NCBI GenBank assembly: GCA_021640185.1
Contig: JAJXDX010000116.1
Location: forward strand, 1-6,715
Length of the DNA stretch: 6,715 nucleotides
Reading direction: 5' to 3'
From: Oscillospiraceae bacterium
GTDB lineage: Bacteria; Bacillota; Clostridia; Oscillospirales; Acutalibacteraceae
Positions within the stretch are counted from its first letter, which is position 1. Each line of letters begins with the position of its first letter. The notes beneath the pieces are model-generated. The model did not search any database. It had not been told where the DNA came from and saw only the letters and a program-made list of their open reading frames with translations. A program made the translations under genes and the position numbers. Below, piece by piece: positions 1 through 6,715 of the stretch.

Positions 1-2
1 TT

Positions 3-626
3 TTGCCGGCCCGCTGCATGACGCCGGCGGCCGCCGCGGCCGCCCGCCATGCCGCCGACCGGCTGACCGGTGCGCGCCGGTTTTTCTACGGCCGGCTGCA
101 ACCGCAGGGCCTGCCGGTGGCCGAGCCTTCGCCGAAAAAGGACGAAACGCTGTGGGAGCAGCGCTTCCGCTATACGGAAGAGGAGTTCGTCGAGTGCTGC
201 CGCGCCTCGGTCACGCGCAGCTTTACCCACCGGCTGCCGCTGTACGGGGTATCCAGCGCCGTGCTCGCGCTGCTGTTCGGCCTGACGGACGAGATCGAGC
301 TTTGGCCGATCGTCGGCCTGTTTTTGCTGCTGATGGGTCTGTCGGCACTGACCGGACTGGTGCTGCCCCGCGCACGCATCGCCCGCGTCGGTGCGGAGAA
401 CGCGTTCCGCGACATGTCCGTCCGGATGACCGAACGCGGCGTGCGTTTCGTTTCCGGCGGACGCGAGATCATCGTCCCGTGGGGCGACATCCGCCACGTG
501 TACGAGAGCGAACGGTACGTCGATCTTCGCTTCGGGCGGCAGTCCATGCCGATTCCGAAACGCTGCATCGAGGACATCGACGGCCTGTCGGCCGTGATCG
601 ACCGCTGCCGCGAAACATCAAAATGA
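3..626 (+). CDS. YcxB-like two-span membrane protein, N-terminus uncertain
   Basis: The function is not established; the family is known mainly as small membrane proteins with a C-terminal YcxB-like domain. Two hydrophobic segments lie at about residues 79-94 and 100-121, separated by a short acidic turn (TDEIEL). They are followed by a soluble tail with the family pattern ERGVRF, REIIVPWGDIRHVYES and MPIPKRCI at about 144-189. The N-terminal family-like part begins near WEQRFRYTEEEF (residue 51). The preceding 50 residues are Ala/Arg-rich but keep strong G/C third-position bias. The frame is open to the window edge (TTG at 3, ATG at 18, GTG at 117), and none of these starts has a clear Shine-Dalgarno sequence. 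The true start may therefore lie outside the window. It ends 68 bases before gyrA on the same strand, so co-transcription is possible. The family call is from pattern memory; the membrane topology is read directly. Confidence 0.72.
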   Translation: MPARCMTPAAAAAARHAADRLTGARRFFYGRLQPQGLPVAEPSPKKDETLWEQRFRYTEEEFVECCRASVTRSFTHRLPLYGVSSAVLALLFGLTDEIELWPIVGLFLLLMGLSALTGLVLPRARIARVGAENAFRDMSVRMTERGVRFVSGGREIIVPWGDIRHVYESERYVDLRFGRQSMPIPKRCIEDIDGLSAVIDRCRETSK

Positions 627-646
627 TCACTCTCGGTCATATCCGA

Positions 647-666
647 TAAAATATTACCGATCGTAA
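647..666 (+). promoter_or_regulatory. Putative gyrA -10 element overlapping a TTAC-N5-GTAA palindrome
   Basis: TAAAAT at 647-652 matches the -10 consensus at five of six positions. The sequence 17 bases upstream (TGATCA, 624-629) is only a weak -35. Immediately downstream, TTAC (654-657) and GTAA (663-666) form an inverted repeat around CGATC. If the -10 is real, transcription would start inside the palindrome, the position expected for a repressor operator. A very similar element, in the same orientation relative to its gene, precedes the small minus-strand gene at 3285-3368. The role is inferred; no binding protein is identified. Confidence 0.35.
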
Positions 667-681
667 GATCAAAACGAAAGG

Positions 682-694
682 TCAGGTGATCCTG

Positions 695-695
<1 letters not shown>
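682..695 (+). promoter_or_regulatory. gyrA ribosome binding site inside a small hairpin
   Basis: AGGTGA at 684-689 lies five bases before the ATG at 695 and is the ribosome binding site that decides the gyrA start. The same bases sit in an inverted repeat TCAGG-TGAT-CCTGA (682-695), extendable by a G·U pair. In RNA this would partly hide the Shine-Dalgarno sequence and the A of the start codon. The stem is only five to six pairs, so any effect on translation would be modest. Confidence 0.5.
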
Positions 696-3229
<2,534 letters not shown>

Positions 3230-3233
3230 GCAA

Positions 3234-3269
3234 AAACGGGCTGCCGCACGTCTGTGCGGCAGCCCGTTT
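3234..3269. terminator. Bidirectional intrinsic terminator between gyrA and the small minus-strand gene
   Basis: A perfect 16-bp stem is formed by AAACGGGCTGCCGCAC (3234-3249) and GTGCGGCAGCCCGTTT (3254-3269) with loop GTCT. It begins four bases after the gyrA stop. On the + strand the T run after the GC core is only three. On the minus strand the stem is followed by five Ts (complement of 3232-3236). It therefore looks at least as good for the facing minus-strand gene, whose stop lies 15 bases before the stem in its own direction. Confidence 0.85.
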
Positions 3270-3284
3270 ACGGATCTGCACCGG

Positions 3285-3368
3285 TCAGCCCACGCTGCGC
3301 GACAGGATGAGCAGCACCAAGATCAGCACGCCCAGCACGATCCAGCGCAGCAGCGGTCCGCGCAGCAT
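3285..3368 (-). CDS. 27-residue single-span membrane protein (hypothetical)
   Basis: I do not recognise this protein. Reading the minus strand from ATG (3368-3366) to TGA (3287-3285) gives 27 residues. They begin MLRGPLLRW, continue with the hydrophobic run IVLGVLILVLLIL, and end SRSVG. The shape is a basic N-terminal flank (Arg3, Arg8), a Trp at the interface, one membrane span, and a short polar tail with Arg24. Support for translation is strong. GGAGGTGA (complement of 3374-3381) is a full eight-base match to the 16S anti-Shine-Dalgarno sequence and lies five bases before the ATG. An intrinsic terminator with a better T run on this strand follows 15 bases after the stop. The gene faces gyrA and is divergent from mnmG. 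A palindrome resembling the one before gyrA lies about 55 bases upstream of its start. The function is unknown; small single-span proteins often modulate a larger membrane partner, but nothing here names one. Confidence 0.7.
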   Translation of the reverse strand: MLRGPLLRWIVLGVLILVLLILSRSVG

Positions 3369-3373
3369 CACGG

Positions 3374-3381
3374 TCACCTCC
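3374..3381 (-). promoter_or_regulatory. Perfect Shine-Dalgarno sequence for the 27-residue gene
   Basis: The minus strand reads GGAGGTGA followed by CCGTG and then ATG. All eight bases match the complement of the 16S rRNA 3' end, with a five-base spacer. This is the strongest ribosome binding site in the window. An adjoining GTG at 3371-3369 would be only two bases from it, so ATG 3368 is the better start. Confidence 0.8.
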
Positions 3382-3404
3382 GATTTGATCTGATCGTTTT
3401 GCTC

Positions 3405-3419
3405 CCGCACCGCGTGCGG
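3405..3419 (-). promoter_or_regulatory. Small leader hairpin upstream of the 27-residue gene
   Basis: CCGCAC (3405-3410) and GTGCGG (3414-3419) pair around a three-base loop. The hairpin lies between the presumed promoter palindrome and the Shine-Dalgarno sequence of the minus-strand gene, so it would be in its 5' leader. No T run follows, so it is not a terminator. Its function is unknown. Confidence 0.3.
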
Positions 3420-3423
3420 AAGA

Positions 3424-3436
3424 TTACGTTCTGTAA
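3424..3436 (-). promoter_or_regulatory. TTAC-N5-GTAA palindrome upstream of the 27-residue gene
   Basis: TTAC (3424-3427) and GTAA (3433-3436) form an inverted repeat that extends to ATTAC-N5-GTAAT (3423-3437). Read on the minus strand with its AT-rich flank it gives ATATTACAGAACGTAA. This matches ATATTACCGATCGTAA upstream of gyrA at 14 of 16 positions and points the same way relative to the downstream gene. An ATAAAT run just before it could be a -10, but no convincing -35 is visible. It is likely an operator or a promoter-associated element. Confidence 0.4.
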
Positions 3437-3449
3437 TATTTATGCGCGG

Positions 3450-3458
3450 TGTGGATGA
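3450..3458 (-). promoter_or_regulatory. DnaA-box-like nonamer
   Basis: The + strand reads TGTGGATGA, so the minus strand reads TCATCCACA. This matches the DnaA box TTATCCACA at eight of nine positions. Confidence 0.35.
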
Positions 3459-3546
3459 TCTATGCCGAGGGTGAGGAAAACCGCACCGCTTTCCCCGATC
3501 TTTCCACCGGCATGACCGCCTTTATTCTGCGGAAAACGCGAAAGGC

Positions 3547-3555
3547 TGTGGAAAA
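3547..3555 (-). promoter_or_regulatory. DnaA-box-like nonamer
   Basis: The + strand reads TGTGGAAAA, so the minus strand reads TTTTCCACA. This matches TTATCCACA at eight of nine positions, and TTTTCCACA-type variants are seen in other origins. It begins the first copy of a degenerate direct duplication. Confidence 0.4.
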
Positions 3556-3602
3556 CTTAGTTGAAGAAGTGAAAAGTTGGCGTCAAATGGCATTGCAGAG
3601 GG

Positions 3603-3608
3603 TATAAA
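3603..3608 (+). promoter_or_regulatory. Candidate mnmG -10 element
   Basis: TATAAA (in TATAAAAT, 3603-3610) is five of six to the -10 consensus. The best -35-like sequence, TTGGCG at 3577-3582, is 20 bases away, which is too far for a strong promoter. If used, it would give mnmG a leader of about 135 bases that contains the second repeat copy and the TGTGA-N4-TCACA inverted repeat. Confidence 0.3.
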
Positions 3609-3672
3609 ATCAAGGTTTTCCCCCTTTTTCGCATATCGGTCGGGGTGGGATCGTGGAAGAACCGGTGGAAAA

Positions 3673-3686
3673 TGTGAAAAGTCACA
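3673..3686. promoter_or_regulatory. Inverted repeat TGTGA-N4-TCACA in the mnmG leader
   Basis: TGTGA (3673-3677) and TCACA (3682-3686) are perfect inverted halves around AAAG. The half-sites resemble those of CRP/FNR or Rex-type regulators, but those use a different spacing (six for TGTGA/TCACA). No regulator is therefore assigned. It may also be incidental to the GTGAAAAGT repeat it overlaps. Confidence 0.25.
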
Positions 3687-3750
3687 AAACTGCGGTCAAA
3701 TGCGGCCGGAGGTTTTCAGGCGTCCGAAAAACGGGACACGGAGGGACATC

Positions 3751-5646
3751 ATGACGTTCGTTGAGGCGGAATATGACGTGGCGGTGATCGGTGCCGGGCA
3801 CGCGGGGATCGAGGCGGCGCTGGCCGCTGCACGGCTGGGCTGCCGCACGGCGGTGTTCACGATCAACATGGATGCCGTGGGCAATATGCCGTGCAACCCG
3901 TCGATCGGCGGGACGGCCAAAGGCCATCTGGTGCGCGAGATCGATGCGCTGGGCGGCGAGATGGGCAAGGCGGCGGATCGCTGCTTTTTGCAAAGCCGGA
4001 TGCTCAACCGCGGCAAAGGCCCGGCCGTGCATTCGCTGCGCGCGCAGATCGACCGTCGCGCCTACGCGACGGACATGAAGCATGTGCTGGAGCTGACCGA
4101 CGGCCTTGATCTGCGGCAGGCGGAGATCGTATCGATCGAGCGGGAGGCGGACGGCCGGTTCCGGCTGACGACGCAGCTGGAGGTGCAGTACCTTGCCTGC
4201 GCCGTGATCTTGGCGACCGGGACGTTCCTCAAGGGCCGGATCTATGTGGGCGACGTCAGCTATGACGGCGGGCCGGACGGGCTGTTCCCGGCATCGTCGC
4301 TGTCCGCATCGCTTACCGCGATGGGGATCGTGCTGCGCCGGTTCAAGACCGGCACGCCGTGCCGGGTGCTGCGGCGCAGTATCGATCTCGATCGCATGGA
4401 GCGGCAGGACGGAGACGAGCCGGTGGTGCCCTTCTCGTTCGAAACGCAGGGGCAGCTGCAAAACACGCAGCCCTGCCACATCACATGGACGTCGGCGGAC
4501 ACGAAGGCCGTCATTTTGCAGAACCTGCACCGCTCGCCGCTGTACGGCGGCAAGATCGAGGGCATCGGCCCGCGCTATTGCCCGAGCATCGAGGACAAGA
4601 TCGTCCGCTTTGCCGACAAGGAGCGGCATCAGGTGTTCGTCGAGCCGTGCGGGAAGAACACCGAGGAGATGTATCTGCAAGGGCTCAGTTCCAGCCTGCC
4701 GGTGGACGTGCAGCTGGCTTTTCTGCACACGATCCCCGGCTTGGAGCATGTGCAGGTCATGCGCCCGGCCTATGCGATCGAGTACGACTGTATCGACCCG
4801 CTGCAGCTGAACGCGACGCTGGAATTTTTGGACGTGCCCGGCCTGTACGGCGCAGGGCAGTTCAACGGCAGTTCCGGCTACGAGGAGGCGGCGGCGCAGG
4901 GATTGGTCGCGGGCATCAACGCCGCGCTGAAGCTGCAGGGGCGCGAGCCGATGATCTTGGACCGTGCGTCCGGCTATATCGGCACGCTGATCGATGATCT
5001 GGTGACGAAGGGCTGCTCCGATCCTTACCGGATGATGACCAGCCGCAGCGAATACCGCCTTGTGCTGCGGCAGGACAACGCCGATGTGCGCTTGACCCCG
5101 ATCGGGCGGCGCGTCGGTCTGGTGGACGATGCGCGCTGGGCGCACTTCTGCCTGCGGCAGGAGCAAAAGGAAAAGGAGCGGCAGCGGCTGCAGGATACGA
5201 TCCTGCCGCCGTCCGAGGAACTGAACGCCCTGCTGACGGCCTGCGGGACGACGCCGGTCGCGACCGGCGTGCGGCTGATCGAGCTGCTGCGCCGCCCGCA
5301 GATCTCCTACGCGGCGCTGACACCCGTCGATCCCTGTCGCCCGGATCTGCCGCCATTGGTGACCGATCCGCTGGAAACGGAGATCAAGTACGAGGGCTAT
5401 ATCCGCCGCGAGCAGGCGGACATCGACGAGATGCGCCGTCTGGAAGGGCGGCTGCTACCGCCCGATACGCCGTACGAGCAGATCCACGGCCTGCGCAAAG
5501 AGGCGCAGGAGAAGCTTGCCCGCGTCCGTCCGCGCAGCATCGGGCAGGCGGGACGGATCAGCGGCGTCAGCCCGGCGGACGTGTCGGTGCTGATCGTGTG
5601 GAGCACGGCCCACGGCACGAACAACGAAACGGAGGAGAGCACATGA
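3751..5646 (+). CDS. mnmG: tRNA uridine-5-carboxymethylaminomethyl modification enzyme MnmG (GidA)
   Basis: This FAD-dependent enzyme works with the GTPase MnmE to add carboxymethylaminomethyl to C5 of wobble U34 in certain tRNAs, using methylene-tetrahydrofolate. The product is 631 residues from ATG 3751, with GGAGG six bases upstream. The frame is open back to 3577, but those codons lack family similarity. Visible features are the FAD dinucleotide fold GAGHAG (14-19), Cys48 in GNMPCNPSIGG, and LNRGKGPAVHSLRAQID. Cys277 in YCPSIEDK equals the conserved E. coli Cys277. GQFNGSSGYEEAAAQGL is near 369-385, TSRSEYRL near 430, and the C-terminal tRNA/MnmE-interaction signature RISGVSPADVSVL starts at 602. 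Length is normal and nothing key is missing. Its stop overlaps the rsmG start in ATGA, so the two are translationally coupled. mnmE, the usual neighbour upstream, is not here. Confidence 0.98.
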   Translation: MTFVEAEYDVAVIGAGHAGIEAALAAARLGCRTAVFTINMDAVGNMPCNPSIGGTAKGHLVREIDALGGEMGKAADRCFLQSRMLNRGKGPAVHSLRAQIDRRAYATDMKHVLELTDGLDLRQAEIVSIEREADGRFRLTTQLEVQYLACAVILATGTFLKGRIYVGDVSYDGGPDGLFPASSLSASLTAMGIVLRRFKTGTPCRVLRRSIDLDRMERQDGDEPVVPFSFETQGQLQNTQPCHITWTSADTKAVILQNLHRSPLYGGKIEGIGPRYCPSIEDKIVRFADKERHQVFVEPCGKNTEEMYLQGLSSSLPVDVQLAFLHTIPGLEHVQVMRPAYAIEYDCIDPLQLNATLEFLDVPGLYGAGQFNGSSGYEEAAAQGLVAGINAALKLQGREPMILDRASGYIGTLIDDLVTKGCSDPYRMMTSRSEYRLVLRQDNADVRLTPIGRRVGLVDDARWAHFCLRQEQKEKERQRLQDTILPPSEELNALLTACGTTPVATGVRLIELLRRPQISYAALTPVDPCRPDLPPLVTDPLETEIKYEGYIRREQADIDEMRRLEGRLLPPDTPYEQIHGLRKEAQEKLARVRPRSIGQAGRISGVSPADVSVLIVWSTAHGTNNETEEST

Positions 5647-6359
5647 TCGATCGCGCGCTGCTGTCCCGCTGCGCCGCGGCGTTCGGCGTCGAGGTCGACG
5701 CCGCGCTGGCGGAGCGGTTCGATACCTACGCCCGGCTGCTGGTCGAATGGAACGAAAAAATGAACCTGACCGCGATCACGGATCCGACCGGCATCGCGGT
5801 GAAGCATTTCGCCGACAGTCTGACCGCCGCGCCGCTGCTGCCGGCCGGCGAGATCTCGCTGATCGACGTCGGCACGGGCGCGGGCTTTCCCGGCGTGCCG
5901 CTGGCGCTGCTGCGCGGCGACATCCGGCTGACGCTGCTCGACAGCCTGAACAAGCGCCTGACGTTTTTGGACGCGCTGTGCCGCGCACTGGCGCTGCCGG
6001 TCACGCTGATCCATGCCCGCGCCGAGGAGGGCGGTCAGCGCGCCGACCTGCGCGAGCGGTTCGACGTTGCGACGGCGCGCGCCGTCGCGGCGCTGCCGGT
6101 GCTGTGCGAATACTGCCTGCCGTTCGTGCGCGTCGGCGGAAAATTCATCGCGCTGAAAGGCCCGGATGCCGAAAACGAGGCGGCCGCGGCCGCGCACGCC
6201 GTCGGGATTCTTGGCGCGCGCGTGGCCGAGCTGCGCGAAACGACGCTGTCCGCCGACGGCGAAATGCTTGCCCATTGTCTGGTTTCGCTCGACAAGGTCA
6301 AGCAAACTCCGCCGAAATATCCGCGCAATTCAGCAAAAATAGCAAAACGACCGCTATAA
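5643..6359 (+). CDS. rsmG: 16S rRNA (guanine-N7)-methyltransferase RsmG (GidB)
   Basis: This SAM-dependent enzyme methylates N7 of G527 (E. coli numbering) in the 530 loop of 16S rRNA. In several bacteria, loss of it gives low-level streptomycin resistance. The product is 238 residues, normal for the family. The start ATG 5643 follows GGAGGA by six bases and overlaps the mnmG stop by four; an in-frame GTG at 5598 lies inside mnmG and is not needed. Features in order are an N-terminal helix LLVEWNEKMNLTAITDP (32-48) and KHFADSL (54-60), typical of RsmG. The SAM loop DVGTGAGFPG is at 75-84, the acidic Asp100 in LLDSLNKR follows, then FDVATARAVAALPVL (140-154). GGKFIALKG is at 165-173, and the basic tail KYPRNSAKIAKRPL closes the protein. 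It is the second gene of an mnmG-rsmG operon. Confidence 0.97.
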   Translation: MIDRALLSRCAAAFGVEVDAALAERFDTYARLLVEWNEKMNLTAITDPTGIAVKHFADSLTAAPLLPAGEISLIDVGTGAGFPGVPLALLRGDIRLTLLDSLNKRLTFLDALCRALALPVTLIHARAEEGGQRADLRERFDVATARAVAALPVLCEYCLPFVRVGGKFIALKGPDAENEAAAAAHAVGILGARVAELRETTLSADGEMLAHCLVSLDKVKQTPPKYPRNSAKIAKRPL

Positions 6360-6360
6360 T
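6355..6360 (+). promoter_or_regulatory. Candidate -10 element for the parB/noc-like gene
   Basis: A perfect TATAAT overlaps the rsmG stop codon, in a locally AT-rich patch. No good -35 is seen at 16-18 bases upstream (the region reads AGCAAA). Transcription from it would give the downstream gene a leader of about 110 bases carrying the long hairpin at 6396-6437. The perfect hexamer is suggestive but could be incidental. Confidence 0.35.
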
Positions 6361-6395
6361 TTCATTTCCCGACGACCGATAGCGACACGATCCTC

Positions 6396-6437
6396 CGCCC
6401 CGCCTGTGATACGGTATACCTGATCACGGGCGGGGCG
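6396..6437. repeat. Long GC-rich hairpin between rsmG and the parB/noc-like gene
   Basis: CGCCCCGCCTGTGAT (6396-6410) pairs with ATCACGGGCGGGGCG (6423-6437) over 15 positions with a single G·T wobble. The 12-base loop contains the perfect palindrome GGTATACC (6413-6420). No T run follows on either strand (only TT on +), so it is not a typical intrinsic terminator. It could separate the mnmG-rsmG transcript from the next gene, shape the leader, or be a protein-binding palindrome. It does not match the ParB site (TGTTTCACGTGAAACA) or the Noc site (ATTTCCCGGGAAAT). Confidence 0.6.
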
Positions 6438-6476
6438 TTCCCGTCCGGCAGCAAGGATGGGGAAGGAGAGAGGATC

Positions 6477-6715
6477 ATGTTCAAAAAGGACAAGCAGCCG
6501 TATCCGTGCCGCGGGAAGGTGTGGATGATCCCGACGGCGGAAATCTTGCCGGATCCGGGGCAGCCGCGGCGGGATTTCCCGCTGCCGGCGCTGATGGAGT
6601 TGGCGCAAAGCATCAGCGAAAACGGGATCTTGCAGCCGCTGACGGTGATGTTCCGGGAAGAGGGCCCGGTGCTGATCGCCGGGGAGCGGCGGCTGCGCGC
6701 CGCGCGGATCGTCGG
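6477..6715 (+). CDS. ParB/Noc-family partition or nucleoid-occlusion protein, 3' truncated by the window
   Basis: The first 79 codons are present, from ATG 6477 with AGGAG eight bases upstream; the rest lies beyond the window. The N-terminal ParB domain is clear. WMIPTAEILPDPGQPRRDF (16-34) contains the PxQPR motif, followed by LMELAQSISENGILQPLTV (39-57). VLIAGERRLRAAR (65-77) carries the GERRxRA box used for CTP and parS contacts. Proteins of this family bind DNA sites near the origin and spread as CTP-controlled clamps. Its place right after rsmG matches noc in Bacillus, where soj and spo0J follow. However, the short Lys-rich N-terminus (MFKKDKQPYPCRGK) shows no obvious Noc-type amphipathic membrane helix. 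ParB versus Noc cannot be decided from this part. It may be co-transcribed with mnmG-rsmG or use its own promoter at 6355. Confidence 0.93.
   Translation, partial: MFKKDKQPYPCRGKVWMIPTAEILPDPGQPRRDFPLPALMELAQSISENGILQPLTVMFREEGPVLIAGERRLRAARIV

Larger units (their letters stand above)
3547..3702 (+). repeat. Degenerate direct duplication with three ordered motifs
   Basis: The motif series GTGGAAAA, GTGAAAAGT, GTCAAATG occurs twice in the same order and strand. The first copy has them at 3548, 3569 and 3582; the second at 3665, 3674 and 3695. Offsets between matching motifs are 117, 105 and 113 bases, so the copies have diverged by small gaps. The arrangement recalls weak iterons or a decayed duplication of a protein-binding leader. 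Confidence 0.45.
3441..3750. other. AT-enriched intergenic region upstream of mnmG with DnaA-box-like repeats
   Basis: No convincing gene lies in these 310 bases. The stretch 3531-3710 is about 47% GC by count, against more than 60% around it. It holds a series of purine-rich motifs in one orientation: TGTGGATGA (3450), TGTGGAAAA (3547), GTGAAAAGT (3569 and 3674), CGTGGAAGA (3652) and GGTGGAAAA (3664). It also has an AT-rich tract with TATAAAAT (3603-3610) and a C/T tract (3616-3629). Two motifs match the DnaA box (TGTGGATAA on this strand) at eight of nine positions. mnmG (gidA) flanks the origin in several bacteria, so this could be a replication origin or a DnaA-controlled leader. The co-directional gyrA and mnmG argue against the former. 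Confidence 0.45.

Noticed and set aside
3547..3580. A DnaA-trio element after the DnaA-box-like nonamer at 3547
   Set aside because: Only a few scattered TAG/AAG triplets are seen, the run is interrupted, and the orientation relative to the box is not clearly right.
3455..3607. A 50-codon + strand frame (ATG 3455 to TAA 3605-3607) in the gap before mnmG
   Set aside because: It has no Shine-Dalgarno sequence before ATG 3455 or GTG 3449, and third-position G/C bias fades in its second half. It also overlaps the repeat-rich noncoding stretch. It could be a decayed gene, but there is not enough to annotate it.
3577..3750. N-terminal extension of MnmG by 58 codons from TTG 3577
   Set aside because: The extension has no family similarity and lower GC. 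ATG 3751 has a good GGAGG and starts exactly where MnmG homologues begin.
3682..5166. A 494-codon open frame on the minus strand opposite mnmG
   Set aside because: It is a shadow of mnmG with the same biased composition and no recognisable motif; the mnmG frame carries all family signatures.
6364..6371. Noc-binding half-site ATTTCCCG upstream of the parB/noc-like gene
   Set aside because: Only half of ATTTCCCGGGAAAT is present, and the second half reads ACGACC. An eight-base match is weak evidence.

Overview
The window is GC-rich (roughly 60-65% by eye). It carries, all on the + strand, a YcxB-like membrane protein, gyrA, mnmG, rsmG and the start of a parB/noc-type gene. This is an origin-proximal housekeeping set. 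The protein style points to a GC-rich member of the Clostridia, probably near Oscillospiraceae/Ruminococcaceae. The hints are MnmG with GNMPCNPSIGGTAKGHLVRE and GQFNGSSGYEEAA, GyrA with PAAAYRYTEARLSK, and a YcxB-type protein. That placement is inference from motif style, not from a search.

Layout: 3-626 holds the YcxB-like gene, probably cut by the window edge. 627-694 is a short gap with a -10-like TAAAAT, a TTAC-N5-GTAA palindrome and a small hairpin over the gyrA ribosome binding site. 695-3229 is gyrA. 3234-3269 is a 16-bp GC-rich hairpin that can terminate both gyrA and a facing gene. 3285-3368 on the minus strand is a 27-residue single-span membrane protein with a perfect 8-nt Shine-Dalgarno sequence; it is easily missed by normal gene calling. 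3369-3750 is a noncoding gap whose right half drops to about 47% GC. It contains DnaA-box-like nonamers, a degenerate direct duplication and several inverted repeats. 3751-5646 is mnmG, which overlaps rsmG (5643-6359) by four bases. A TATAAT at the rsmG stop codon and a 15-bp hairpin precede the parB/noc-like gene, which starts at 6477 and runs off the window.

Roles: GyrA is the DNA-cleaving subunit of gyrase. MnmG builds the cmnm5 modification at tRNA wobble uridine 34. RsmG methylates 16S rRNA. The ParB/Noc protein takes part in chromosome segregation or division-site control. The mnmG-rsmG-parB/noc order is a classical origin-side cluster. Its head-to-tail placement directly after gyrA, without mnmE, differs from the usual Firmicute plan, in which the two groups are divergent.

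No mobile element, CRISPR, tRNA or rRNA gene was seen. The points most worth attention are the hidden 27-residue membrane protein, the origin-like repeat region upstream of mnmG, the palindrome shared by two promoter regions, and a natural alanine at the main quinolone-contact position of GyrA.
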